Positions 33,929-42,432 of a stretch of DNA of 64,000 nucleotides are shown here, piece by piece. Source of the DNA: Arthrobacter_H rhombi (lineage in GTDB: Bacteria > Actinomycetota > Actinomycetes > Actinomycetales > Micrococcaceae); assembly GCF_039526245.1 (NCBI RefSeq), contig NZ_BAAAIV010000004.1, positions 248,001 to 312,000 of the forward strand, given 5' to 3'. Position 1 is the first letter of the stretch, and every line of letters begins with the position of its first letter. The translations under genes and the position numbers were made by a program. Below the pieces are notes generated by a model. It worked only from the letters and a program-made list of their open reading frames with translations. It did no database searches and was not told where the DNA came from.

Positions 33929-34918
33929 CTAGGCCACCTCGGCTTTCTGTTCCATCTTCTCGGCATAGGCTGCTGCGGCTTCGCGGACCCAGGCGCCGTC
34001 GGCGTGGGCATCGCGGCGGCGCTGCAGGCGCTGGGAATTGCAGGGTCCGTTGCCGGAGATCACTGCCTTGAACTCATCCCAGTTCAGGTCCTTGTGGAGC
34101 CACTTCCCGGTTTCCTCGTCGAAGCGCAGCTCCGGATCGGGCAGGGTCAGGCCCAGGACCTTGACCTGTTCGGCGATCATGCCGACGAAGCGCTGGCGCA
34201 GATCGTCGTTGGTGAAGCGCTTGATCTTCCACTTCATGGACTGCTGGGAGTTGGGCGAATCGCCGTCCGGCGGGCCGAACATCATCAGCGAGGGCTCGTA
34301 GAAGCGGTTGATGGCGTCCTGGGCCATCTGCTTCTGGGCCTCGGTGCCGGCCGCCAGTTCCATGAGGATCTCGAAGCCCTGGCGCTGGTGGAAGGACTCC
34401 TCCTTGCACACGCGGACCATGGCGCGGCCGTAGGGGCCGAACGAGGCACGGCACAGCGGCACCTGGTTCACGATCGCCGCACCGTCGACGAGCCAGCCGA
34501 TGGCGCCCATGTCGGCCCAGGAGCGGGCCGGGTAGTTGAAGATCGAGGAGTACTTCGCTTTGCCGGTGAGCAGCTGGTCGTTGAGCACGTGGCGCGGGGT
34601 GCCCAGCGTCTCGGCCGCGGAGTAGAGGTAGAGCCCGTGGCCCGCCTCGTCCTGGACCTTGGCCATCAGGATGGACTTGCGCTTCAGGCTCGGCGCCCGG
34701 GTGATCCAGTTGGCCTCGGGCTGCATGCCGATGATCTCGGAATGGGCGTGCTGGGAGATCTGCCGGGTGAGGGTCTTGCGGTACCCCTCCGGCATCCAGT
34801 CGCGGGGCTCGATGCGCGAGTCATCGGCGATGACCGCGTCGAAGTGCTCCTGCGCTGCCTCTTCCTCGGGCGTCAACACCGCGGACAAAGGCCCTTTCGG
34901 GTCGTTCCGTGCAGCCAT
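33929..34918 (-). CDS. paaA: Phenylacetyl-CoA epoxidase catalytic subunit
   Basis: A 329-residue di-iron oxygenase subunit that forms the ring-1,2-epoxide of phenylacetyl-CoA. Di-iron ligands are in KVQDEAGHGLYLYSAAE (ExxH) and CKEESFHQRQGFEIL (ExxH), within a ferritin-like fold. A GTG three codons upstream is also in frame; the ATG at 34918 has GAGG 8 bases ahead. It opens paaABCDE plus a hydratase gene and follows a promoter with a PaaR-like operator. Confidence 0.95.
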   Translation of the reverse strand: MAARNDPKGPLSAVLTPEEEAAQEHFDAVIADDSRIEPRDWMPEGYRKTLTRQISQHAHSEIIGMQPEANWITRAPSLKRKSILMAKVQDEAGHGLYLYSAAETLGTPRHVLNDQLLTGKAKYSSIFNYPARSWADMGAIGWLVDGAAIVNQVPLCRASFGPYGRAMVRVCKEESFHQRQGFEILMELAAGTEAQKQMAQDAINRFYEPSLMMFGPPDGDSPNSQQSMKWKIKRFTNDDLRQRFVGMIAEQVKVLGLTLPDPELRFDEETGKWLHKDLNWDEFKAVISGNGPCNSQRLQRRRDAHADGAWVREAAAAYAEKMEQKAEVA

Positions 34919-34950
34919 GGGGCTCACCTCACTGTGACAAGTTTCGAATT

Positions 34951-34995
34951 ACTGACCGTTCGTTCAGGATATGTGGCCCATCACCCATTCGTCAA
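34951..34995 (-). promoter_or_regulatory. paaA promoter and PaaR-like operator
   Basis: Reading the minus strand, TTGACG (34990-34995), 18 bp and TATCCT (34966-34971) form the promoter. CCTGAACGAACGGTCAGT (34951-34968) starts inside the -10 box. It differs at one base from a site upstream of paaZ and shares TGAACG with one upstream of paaI. The TetR gene beside paaK is the likely binder. Confidence 0.75.
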
Positions 34996-35038
34996 TTGCC
35001 CCACGGCGCCAACAGGTCTGCCGCAGACAGTGCATTGC

Positions 35039-35067
35039 TTGACAGGCGATCTAGTTAGACTCACAAT
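35039..35067 (+). promoter_or_regulatory. padR promoter (leaderless type)
   Basis: TTGACA (35039-35044), 17 bp and CACAAT (35062-35067) form a promoter whose start point would fall on the ATG at 35074. ATCTAG occurs twice, 12 bp apart (35049-35054 and 35066-35071), and could be part of an autoregulatory site. Confidence 0.5.
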
Positions 35068-35073
35068 CTAGCT

Positions 35074-35508
35074 ATGCAGGAAGAAGCAGCAGGATGCCAC
35101 GAGGACACCCCGGATGAGGGCTGGCCGACCGATTGGATGCGGGCCGTGCTGGGCTTGTGCACCTTGAGGGTGCTCGAGGCCGGCGCGTCCTATGGCTATG
35201 CGATCATCGCCGAGCTGGAGCGGTCGGGACTCGGAACGGTCAAGGGCGGAACGCTGTATCCACTGCTGACCCGCTACGAGTCGGCGGGGTGGGTCACCAC
35301 CGAATGGCGGGCCGGAACCTCCGGGCCCGGACGCAAGTACTTTTCACTGACCCCGGCCGGCCGGAGGGCGCTCGACGAGCAGCGGACGGCGTGGGGCCAC
35401 TTCACCGGGGCCACCCGCGCCCATCTGGGGGATTCCCCCGAGCAGCCCCCGGACCCAGGACAACCCACCGGACCATCCCCCCTCCACACCCAGGGAGCAG
35501 CATCATGA
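35074..35508 (+). CDS. PadR-family regulator
   Basis: A 144-residue regulator with the PadR winged helix: VLGLCTLRVLEAGASYGYAI, then TVKGGTLYPLLTRYESAGWV and GRKYFSLTPAGRRAL. PadR proteins repress by binding as dimers and release on binding small molecules or through partner membrane proteins. Its last codons overlap the next gene as ATGA, so it is co-translated with a membrane protein. The C-terminal tail is Pro-rich. The start codon sits at the predicted transcription start. Confidence 0.87.
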   Translation: MQEEAAGCHEDTPDEGWPTDWMRAVLGLCTLRVLEAGASYGYAIIAELERSGLGTVKGGTLYPLLTRYESAGWVTTEWRAGTSGPGRKYFSLTPAGRRALDEQRTAWGHFTGATRAHLGDSPEQPPDPGQPTGPSPLHTQGAAS

Positions 35509-36218
35509 GCGCCACACGAACCAACGACACGTGGATCGACGATTTCACCCTGGCCCTGCGGCTGCGCGCGGTGCGTGGAGATGCCATCGGTGATGCGGTC
35601 GCCGTCGTCCGCGAGCACCTCGCCGATTCCGGCGAAACCGCCACGGAAGCGTTCGGTGACCCGCGTAGCTACGCGGCACAACTCGAACTGCCCACCGTTG
35701 CCCGGCTCCGCGCCGGGGACCCCTCGATCATGGGAATGGCGGTGTCCCTGCTGGCACTGCTGGTGTTCGTCCCGGCCGTCCAATCCGTGTTCGCCGGCAC
35801 CGCGGCGGAAATCTCCCTACCGCAGCTGCTGCTCTTCCTGGTCCCGGTCGCCGCGGTCGTGGGGCTGCCGGCGTATTTCAACGCGGCGGTCTCCCGCCCC
35901 TGGATCTTTGCCGTCGTCTTCGTGCTGTCGATCCTCGCCGCCACGTGCAGCGCGCTCTTCGCGCCGGAACGCGGCCATGCCACGCTGGCCAGCTGGAACC
36001 CGTGGTGGGCGGCGGACATCTCGGGCGCGGTCCTGGTGGCGGCCAGCGCGTGGGCCCTCATCGACGCCCTGCGGGATGGGCCGGATGACATCGTCGATCC
36101 CAGCCAGCCGGACTCCCGGCGTCCCGGCTGGATCCACCGGGCGATGGGTGTGGTCCCGTATCTGCTGATGCCCGGGTTCGCCGTGGCCTGCGTGATCGGC
36201 GAGGCCGTCATCCGCTGA
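35505..36218 (+). CDS. Membrane protein coupled to PadR (HAAS-like N-terminus)
   Basis: A 237-residue membrane protein. The first 70 residues (DFTLALRLRAVRGDAIGDAV, with FGDPRSYAAQL near residue 55) resemble the helical cytoplasmic HAAS/DUF1700-type domain that is commonly linked with PadR regulators; five to six hydrophobic segments follow. Its ATG overlaps the padR stop. The pair probably acts as a sensor-regulator unit, with the membrane protein handing a signal to the repressor. The signal is unknown. Confidence 0.7.
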   Translation: MSATRTNDTWIDDFTLALRLRAVRGDAIGDAVAVVREHLADSGETATEAFGDPRSYAAQLELPTVARLRAGDPSIMGMAVSLLALLVFVPAVQSVFAGTAAEISLPQLLLFLVPVAAVVGLPAYFNAAVSRPWIFAVVFVLSILAATCSALFAPERGHATLASWNPWWAADISGAVLVAASAWALIDALRDGPDDIVDPSQPDSRRPGWIHRAMGVVPYLLMPGFAVACVIGEAVIR

Positions 36219-36237
36219 CCCGCGGCCCGGGGTCCGC

Positions 36238-36594
36238 CTAGGTGGCGGCGGAGTCAGGGTCCTCGCCCAGCCCCTCGGACGGGCCGCCGTCGATCGACTC
36301 GTTGGCCAGCGCGTCGGCTTCGGGATCGTTCAACATCCCCTCGTCCTCGAGCAGGTCCACCTCGTCGTCGACGTAGGCGGAGTCCTCTTCCTCGATAAAG
36401 ACCGGCTCGCGCAGCGGGTCGTCGACGGCCATGGTCACCGCGTCGTCGGAGGAGCCCTCCGCCGGCTGGGAGTCCCGGCCGTCCAGGGGCTCGGGCTCGA
36501 GCGGGTCGCCGCTGGATTCCTCGGGATCAAGTCCGTATTCGGCGTCGGGCACCGGCTCCATGGCGGGGTCGCGGTCTGGGGCTGCGGAACTCAT
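36238..36594 (-). CDS. Acidic protein of unknown function
   Basis: A 118-residue protein, about one third Asp/Glu and probably largely disordered. The start MSSAAPDRDPAMEPVPDAEY with DPEESSGDPLEPEPLDG resembles small actinobacterial DUF5709-type proteins, but I cannot confirm this. No catalytic or membrane feature is seen. The ATG at 36594 has an AAGGAG ribosome site, which supports expression. The function is unknown. Confidence 0.6.
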   Translation of the reverse strand: MSSAAPDRDPAMEPVPDAEYGLDPEESSGDPLEPEPLDGRDSQPAEGSSDDAVTMAVDDPLREPVFIEEEDSAYVDDEVDLLEDEGMLNDPEADALANESIDGGPSEGLGEDPDSAAT

Positions 36595-36731
36595 GCGTTG
36601 CTCCTTCGGTCGGTACCTGGATACGACGGCGCAGGCCGTCGCGGACGCCCCCGGCGGAAGCAGGGACGGTTCCGTATTCACCGTAGGCACGCAGCCGCGT
36701 CCGCGACAAGGGGCCCGGGGTCCTGACATGA

Positions 36732-36774
36732 CACGACGGCGGGAATCCGGCATCACCGGATTCCCGCCGTCGTG
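36732..36774. terminator. Strong hairpin after the amino-acid ABC operon
   Basis: Bases 36732-36750 pair perfectly with 36756-36774 (19 bp) around the 5-base loop CATCA. It lies just downstream of the ABC ATPase gene that reads towards lower coordinates, so it probably terminates that operon. Confidence 0.8.
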
Positions 36775-36796
36775 CCCGGGGAGGCCTCCCCGTCCG

Positions 36797-37555
36797 CTAC
36801 AGGACCTTGGAGAGGAACTCCTGGGTGCGTTCCTGCTGCGGGTTGCCGAAGAGCTGGTCCGGGGTGCCCTCCTCGCAGACGACGCCGTCGGCCATGAAGA
36901 TCACCCGGTCCCCCACCTCGCGGGCAAAGCCCATCTCGTGGGTGACCAGCACCAGGGTCATGCCGGAGGTGGCCAGGTCGCGGATGACCTGCAACACCTC
37001 GCCGACCATCTCCGGGTCCAGGGCGCTGGTGGCCTCGTCGAAGAGCATGATGCCGGGGTTCATGGCCAGCGCACGGGCGATCGCGACGCGCTGCTTCTGC
37101 CCACCGGACAGGGCCGCCGGGCGGGCGTTGGCCTTCTCGGCCAGCCCCACCCGGGTCAGCAGCTCGATGGCCTTCTTCCGGGCCTCCGCCTTGGAGGCCT
37201 TCTTCGACTCGACGGGAGCCAGCATCACGTTCTCCACCACCGACATGTGGGGGAAGAGGTTGAAGTGCTGGAACACCATGCCGATGTGGCGGCGGACCTC
37301 GTTGATGTCCACCTTGGGATCGGTCAGGTCGAACCCGTCGACCACCACCGTGCCGCCGGAGATGTCCTCCAGCTTGTTCAGGCAGCGCAGGAAGGTCGAC
37401 TTGCCCGAGCCCGAGGGCCCGATGACGCAGACGACTTCGCCCTCGGCGACCTGGGCGTCGATGCCCTGCAGGACCTCGTTGGAGCCGAAGGACTTGCGCA
37501 GGCCCTTCACCTCGATCATCGGCTTGCGGGCCGTTTCCGTAGTCGATGTGCTCAC
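36797..37555 (-). CDS. Amino-acid ABC transporter, ATP-binding protein
   Basis: A 252-residue GlnQ-type ATPase: Walker A GPSGSGKSTFLRC, signature LSGGQKQRVAIARAL, Walker B IMLFDEATSALDPE, and switch His in LVTHEMGFAREV. The D-loop region has EATSALD rather than EPTSALD. The GTG start overlaps the stop of the fused binding-protein/permease gene (GTGA). It powers that transporter. Confidence 0.93.
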   Translation of the reverse strand: MSTSTTETARKPMIEVKGLRKSFGSNEVLQGIDAQVAEGEVVCVIGPSGSGKSTFLRCLNKLEDISGGTVVVDGFDLTDPKVDINEVRRHIGMVFQHFNLFPHMSVVENVMLAPVESKKASKAEARKKAIELLTRVGLAEKANARPAALSGGQKQRVAIARALAMNPGIMLFDEATSALDPEMVGEVLQVIRDLATSGMTLVLVTHEMGFAREVGDRVIFMADGVVCEEGTPDQLFGNPQQERTQEFLSKVL

Positions 37556-39033
37556 TTGTTGAACCTCCGGTCAGCGAAGTTGGCGAGCTTCGTCAGCAGC
37601 ATGACGGCGACGAAGTAGATGACGCCGACGATCAGCAGCGTCTCGGTGACGCGGAAGTTCGCCGCGTAGATCTGCTGGCCCTGGTAGAGCAGTTCGGCGA
37701 AGCCGATGGCCAGCAGCAGCGAGGAATCCTTGAGCATGATGATCAGCTGGTTGATCAGCGATGGGGTCATGATCTTGAACGCCTGGGGGACGACGACCTT
37801 TTGCATGGACTTGCCGTAGCCCAGGCCCAGCGACCGGCTGGCTTCCATCTGGCCCGGATCCACCGACTGGATGCCGCCGCGCACGATCTCGGCGACATAG
37901 GCACCGGAGTTCAGCGACAGGGTCAGGACCGCGGCCACCCAGATGTTGATGGGCAACCCCGTCAACTGGGGGATGCCGAAGTAGAACATGAACGCCCACA
38001 GCAGCAGCGGGGTGCCGCGGAAGATGTTCACGAAGGTGGTGGAGATTCCCCGGACGACGATGTTGCGGGCGATCTTCATGAACCCCGCGGCCAGTCCGAT
38101 GACCATGGCGACGACGAAGGAGATGCCCGTGACGACCAGCGTGTTCTGCAGGCCCTTGAGCAGTGCGGGCAGCGACTGTCCCAGCAGTTGCCAGAACGTG
38201 GTCGGCTGGGCGGCTGCCGGATCGGCGAGGTAGCCGTTGACGATCTTGTCGTAGTCGCCGTTGGCCTTGATCTTGGCCAGGCCGTCGTTGAAGGCGGCCA
38301 GCAGATCAGCGTTCTTGCCCTTGTTCACGGCGAAGCCGTAGGAACCGCCGGGCACCTTGTCGGTGACCGTCTTCAGGCCGTTGTTCTGCGCAATGCCGTA
38401 GGCCAGCACCGGGTAGTCGTCGAACACGGCGACGGCGTTGCCCGACTTCACCAGTTCGTACATGCTGGCCGACTGGTCCAGCGACTTGACCGTGAAACCG
38501 TACTTCTTGGCGATGGATTTGGCGTAGGTCTCGCCCTCCGCGCCGGTCTTGGCGGTGACGGTCTTGCCCTTGAGGTCCTCGTAGCCCTTGACGGCGTCGT
38601 CGTTCTTCGCGACGGCCATCTGGACGCCGGATTCGAAGTAGGGCTCGGAGAAGTCGTAGACCTGCTTGCGTTCGTCCGTGATGGACATGCCGGCGATGAC
38701 GCCGTCCACCTGGTCGGAGGTCAGGGCCTGCAAGGCGGCGTTGAAGCCGAGCGAGCGGATCTCCACCTTGAAGCCCTGGTCCTTGGCGATGGCCCGCAGG
38801 ATATCCATGTCGATACCGGTCAATTCACCGGAGGAATCGCGGAATTCAAAAGGTGCAAACGTGGTGTCGGTACCGATGACGAAGGTCTTGCCCTCGACGG
38901 CCGAACTGGATGACGCAGTGTCGGCGGCGGCTCCGGAGGCACCGAACAGCAGGGCTGCCACGGCCAGGAATGCCGCGACCACCGCCCCGGTCCGGCGACG
39001 GCCCGGAGTGGCCGCTCTCTGTTGGTGACGCAA
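37552..39033 (-). CDS. Fused amino-acid binding protein and ABC permease
   Basis: A single 493-residue polypeptide. Residues about 1-38 are a signal peptide or anchor (GAVVAAFLAVAALLFGASGA); 45-275 form an SBP_bac_3 binding domain (FVIGTDTTFAPFEFRDSSGE, GIDMDILRAIAKDQ, LKGKTVTAKTGAEGETYAKS); about 285-490 form a GlnP/HisM-type permease with the EAA loop AEIVRGGIQSVDPGQMEASR. The binding domain stays tethered to the membrane component, as in GlnPQ of lactic acid bacteria. It makes a transporter with the overlapping ATPase gene. The start appears to be TTG. Confidence 0.88.
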   Translation of the reverse strand: MRHQQRAATPGRRRTGAVVAAFLAVAALLFGASGAAADTASSSSAVEGKTFVIGTDTTFAPFEFRDSSGELTGIDMDILRAIAKDQGFKVEIRSLGFNAALQALTSDQVDGVIAGMSITDERKQVYDFSEPYFESGVQMAVAKNDDAVKGYEDLKGKTVTAKTGAEGETYAKSIAKKYGFTVKSLDQSASMYELVKSGNAVAVFDDYPVLAYGIAQNNGLKTVTDKVPGGSYGFAVNKGKNADLLAAFNDGLAKIKANGDYDKIVNGYLADPAAAQPTTFWQLLGQSLPALLKGLQNTLVVTGISFVVAMVIGLAAGFMKIARNIVVRGISTTFVNIFRGTPLLLWAFMFYFGIPQLTGLPINIWVAAVLTLSLNSGAYVAEIVRGGIQSVDPGQMEASRSLGLGYGKSMQKVVVPQAFKIMTPSLINQLIIMLKDSSLLLAIGFAELLYQGQQIYAANFRVTETLLIVGVIYFVAVMLLTKLANFADRRFNK

Positions 39034-39184
39034 GGTCGATACCCCATTCCCTGGTGGTGCGGCCCGTGTTTACGGGACTTTGACTTCCTTAGACAATAGA
39101 GCATCGTGGCCCGGCTCACAGGAAGTGTTCAGCCGCGCGTGTTAGATCCGGCCCTGCTCCCCCGTTGGCGGGCTGCCGGCGGTG

Positions 39185-40645
39185 TCAGCTGGCTGGGTGG
39201 GACAGTCGGGCCGGCACCACGTAGTCGGCCTGCCGCACGAAGCGCATCCCCCCGGGTCCGCGCACCGCGGCAGCACCGGCGTCGTCGAATTCGAAGACGA
39301 GTTCCTCGCCATAACCGGAGAATCCGTTGGGGTCGCCCGAGCGCAGCCGCGAGGAGTCGAGCACTTCCAGCGGCTCGGTCGTCGCCGGGTCCGGAGGGCT
39401 TCCCAGCTGGAACGAGTACAGCTTGCCGCCGAGTTCGACGATGTCCTGCACGCCCCACAGCCCCGCGAACCGCCCGGTGTACCGCGCCAGGTCCTGCGGT
39501 GTCAGGCCGGAGTACGACGCCGGTGCCTCCCGGGCGGCCAGGGTCGCCAGCCCGATGAGCTGCTCGCCCCAGGAGGTCGCCGGGCCGTCGATGGCATTGG
39601 TCAGGACGCTCAGTGCCACGCCGGTTTCGGGTAGCGCCCAGCTGCGGGTGATGTGCCCCGGGTAGCCACCGCTGTGGCCGAAGGTCGCCTGGCCGTGCAC
39701 GTCCTGCAGAATCAGGCCCAGTCCGTAGTGCCGTCCGGGCACGCCGGCGGACTCCACCTGGCGCTGCATGCGGCGTTTGGAATGTTCACCCACCAGGGAG
39801 CCGTCCGCCGGACGATCGTGGGTTTCGGGGAGCAGCGCCGACAGGAAGCGGACCACGTCGGTCGCCGTGGAGTAGAAGCCGGTGGCCGAGCTCAACGCCG
39901 CGGTGTCGATGTGGTCGATCACCGTGCGGCGTTCCAGGGTGTAGGGCTCCCCGGCGACGGCGATCGATCCGTATCCGGTGGCCAACCGGTCGGCGCCGGG
40001 TTCCAGGTCCGGCCCGGTGTCCTGGAGTCCCAGCGGCTGGACCAGGTGCTCCCGGGCATAGTCGCGGTAATCCTGCCCACTGGCTGCCTCGATGACCAGG
40101 CCGAGCAGGCCATATCCGATGTTCGTGTATTTGAAATGCTCGTGCCGGGAGATGACCTTCCCGTGGGCAGCGGTCTCCAGCAGGGTGGCCCGGTGGGGGA
40201 AGGGGCGGCCCAGGACCCAGAAGTCGGAGTCGTCGCCATCGCGGGTCAGCCCCGAGGAATGGGAGAGCAGCTCCCCGACCGTGACGTCGGCAGCGTCGGT
40301 CCCTGCGAGGTCGGGCAAGTGGTCGGCGAGCGCGTCTTCGAGGGTCAGCCGCCCGGCTTCGGCCAGCTGCAGGATGGCGGTGGCGGTGAACATCTTGGAG
40401 TGGGAGGCGATGCGGAACTGGTGGCCATCGTCCATAGGGGTGCGGGCGGCAACGTCGGAGAATCCGCCGCTGCACGTGCCGATGAGGGTTCCGTCCACGG
40501 AAACGGCGACCTGGAATCCCGGCTGGCGTTCGACGCCGCGCAAGTGCTCCAGGAAACGCGGGGCGTACGCGAGGACCGATGTCCAGGCGGCGATCGCGGG
40601 ATGGGCGGAGTGGGCAGGGGCGAAGTCAGCATCATCGGTGGCCAT
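39185..40645 (-). CDS. Serine hydrolase, class-C beta-lactamase fold
   Basis: A 486-residue penicillin-binding/esterase-like enzyme. The active-site serine is in IASHSKMFTATAILQLAEAG (SxxK), the Tyr-x-Asn motif is KYTNIGYGLLG, and HSGGYPGH occupies the KTG position. No signal peptide is visible in the MATDDADFAPAHSAHP start, so it is probably cytosolic, or exported by an unrecognised route. It may be an esterase, peptidase or beta-lactamase-like enzyme; there is no resistance context. The C-terminal 120 residues form a second, beta-rich domain. Two longer upstream starts exist. Confidence 0.85.
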   Translation of the reverse strand: MATDDADFAPAHSAHPAIAAWTSVLAYAPRFLEHLRGVERQPGFQVAVSVDGTLIGTCSGGFSDVAARTPMDDGHQFRIASHSKMFTATAILQLAEAGRLTLEDALADHLPDLAGTDAADVTVGELLSHSSGLTRDGDDSDFWVLGRPFPHRATLLETAAHGKVISRHEHFKYTNIGYGLLGLVIEAASGQDYRDYAREHLVQPLGLQDTGPDLEPGADRLATGYGSIAVAGEPYTLERRTVIDHIDTAALSSATGFYSTATDVVRFLSALLPETHDRPADGSLVGEHSKRRMQRQVESAGVPGRHYGLGLILQDVHGQATFGHSGGYPGHITRSWALPETGVALSVLTNAIDGPATSWGEQLIGLATLAAREAPASYSGLTPQDLARYTGRFAGLWGVQDIVELGGKLYSFQLGSPPDPATTEPLEVLDSSRLRSGDPNGFSGYGEELVFEFDDAGAAAVRGPGGMRFVRQADYVVPARLSHPAS

Positions 40646-40732
40646 GGGCCCATCCTGCCACCCGGCGGCCGTTCGGCCCCGGTTCATCTGCCCGCCACGT
40701 GCCCGTTGCCCGCGTGCGCTTGGCTGTTGACC

Positions 40733-42376
40733 ATGGACCAGAACAGCACCCAGCCCGCTCGCCGCACCCTGCTCAAGGGGGCGGCTGCCGTCTCGGCGCT
40801 GGCTGCCACCTCCCTGTCCGCACCTTCTGCCCTGGCTGTGGGACGCCCGGCCGCGGTGCCGTTGGCGGCCCGCCGGTTGACCCTGCCCTCGGGGATCTCG
40901 ATGGGCGATGTCTCCAGCGACTCCGCAGTGCTGTGGTCTCGCGCCTCGGGGCCGGGGCGGCTGCACGCAGCGCTGCGGCTGCTCGATGCCGATGGCCGGG
41001 AACTGCGCGGACGCCACGGACGCACCCTGCACCTGCGCGGTTCACGGGCCAGTGCAGCCACGGACTTCACCGCCAAGATCGACGCGCGGAGGTTGCCAGC
41101 GGGAGCCCGCTTGGCCGTCGAACTCCATTTCGAGGATGAGCACGGGCGCCGCAGCGAGATCGGGCGGGGGGCCTTCAGCACGGCCCCGGCGCGCGGGCAT
41201 GGGCGCGGGCATGGGCGCTGGGACGATTCCGGGCCGCAGAGCTTCGTGTGGACCGCCGACACCGCCGGGCAGGGGTACGGCATCAACGAGGAGATCGGCG
41301 GGATGCGTGGCTATGCCGCCATGCACGCGACGCGGCCCGATTTCTTCCTGCATTCGGGCGACACGATCTATGCCGACGGGCCGATCTCCGCGCAGATGAA
41401 GGAGCCGGACGGCACCATCTGGCGCAATGTCGTCACCGAGGAGGTCTCCAAGGTCGCCGAGACCCTCAACGAATACCGGGGACGCCACCGCTACAACATG
41501 ATGGATGCGAACCTGCGGGCGATGTACGCCGAGGTCCCGGTGATCGCCCAGTGGGATGACCACGAGACCGTCAACAACTGGTACCCCGGCGAGATCCTTG
41601 ATGACCCGCAGTACACGGTGCGCGACGTCGACACCCTCGCAGCCCGCGGACGCCGCGCCTGGCAGGAATACATGCCGATCGCCGATCGCCGGGCACTGCG
41701 CCCGGGCACCGGGTTCGAGCCGACCCGGATCTACCGGCACGTCGAGCGCGGCCCGCATCTTGACCTGTTCGCGCTGGACATGCGCTCGCACAAGTCGCCG
41801 AACACCGACGGCAAGGAAGCGGAGCAGACCCGCATCCTGGGCGAGGAGCAGCTGCAGTGGCTGATCCGCTCGCTGCGCTCCTCGCGCGCCACGTGGAAGG
41901 TCATCGGCAACGACCTGCCGTTGGGGTTGATCGTGCCCGATGGCGAGGGGCAGGAGTCGATCGCCAATGCCGATCACGGCAAGCCGCTGGGCCGCGAGCT
42001 CGAACTTGCCCGGCTGCTCTCGGCGATCAAGAAGCACCGGATCAAGAACGTGGTGTTCCTGACCGGGGACGTGCACTATTGCGCCGCCCACCACTACTCC
42101 CCCGACCGCGCCGCCTTCCGCGATTTCAATCCCTTCTGGGAGTTCGTGGCCGGTCCCATCAACGCCGGGTCGTTCGGACCGAACGAGCTGGACCTGACGT
42201 TTGGCCCGAAGGTCGACTTCCAGCAGGCCGGCCCGCCGCTGGGGTCCCCGCGTTCGGGTGAGCACCAGTACTTTGGCCATGTCGATGTCGCCGGCGACGG
42301 CTCGGAGTTCACGGTCAAACTCATCAACGCCAACGGCAAGGTGCAGTACAGCAGGACGCTGACGCCGCAGCGGTAG
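40733..42376 (+). CDS. phoD: Tat-exported PhoD-family alkaline phosphatase
   Basis: A 547-residue secreted phosphatase/phosphodiesterase. The N-terminus has a twin-arginine signal, PARRTLLKGAAAVSALAA, with a cleavage-type ALAVG around residue 43. The catalytic domain shows HSGDTIYADGP, AQWDDHETVNNW and LTGDVHYCAAHHYSP, which bind the Fe/Ca centre of PhoD. A Gly/His repeat (ARGHGRGHGRW, about residue 155) is an unusual low-complexity insertion. It probably serves in phosphate acquisition, though I see no clear Pho box. Confidence 0.9.
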   Translation: MDQNSTQPARRTLLKGAAAVSALAATSLSAPSALAVGRPAAVPLAARRLTLPSGISMGDVSSDSAVLWSRASGPGRLHAALRLLDADGRELRGRHGRTLHLRGSRASAATDFTAKIDARRLPAGARLAVELHFEDEHGRRSEIGRGAFSTAPARGHGRGHGRWDDSGPQSFVWTADTAGQGYGINEEIGGMRGYAAMHATRPDFFLHSGDTIYADGPISAQMKEPDGTIWRNVVTEEVSKVAETLNEYRGRHRYNMMDANLRAMYAEVPVIAQWDDHETVNNWYPGEILDDPQYTVRDVDTLAARGRRAWQEYMPIADRRALRPGTGFEPTRIYRHVERGPHLDLFALDMRSHKSPNTDGKEAEQTRILGEEQLQWLIRSLRSSRATWKVIGNDLPLGLIVPDGEGQESIANADHGKPLGRELELARLLSAIKKHRIKNVVFLTGDVHYCAAHHYSPDRAAFRDFNPFWEFVAGPINAGSFGPNELDLTFGPKVDFQQAGPPLGSPRSGEHQYFGHVDVAGDGSEFTVKLINANGKVQYSRTLTPQR

Positions 42377-42379
42377 GGA

Positions 42380-42396
42380 GCTTCGCACGGCGAAGC
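42380..42396. terminator. Small hairpin after phoD
   Basis: GCTTCGC (42380-42386) pairs with GCGAAGC (42390-42396) around three bases just after the phoD stop. It is short and has no T run, so it is a weak candidate. Confidence 0.35.
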
Positions 42397-42432
42397 GTGA
42401 CGCCACGACTCTGATTGGCTAGCCTCAATCAC

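Noticed and set aside
39185..40645. True antibiotic beta-lactamase
   Set aside because: The class-C fold is present, but there is no signal peptide or resistance context and many such proteins are esterases or peptidases.
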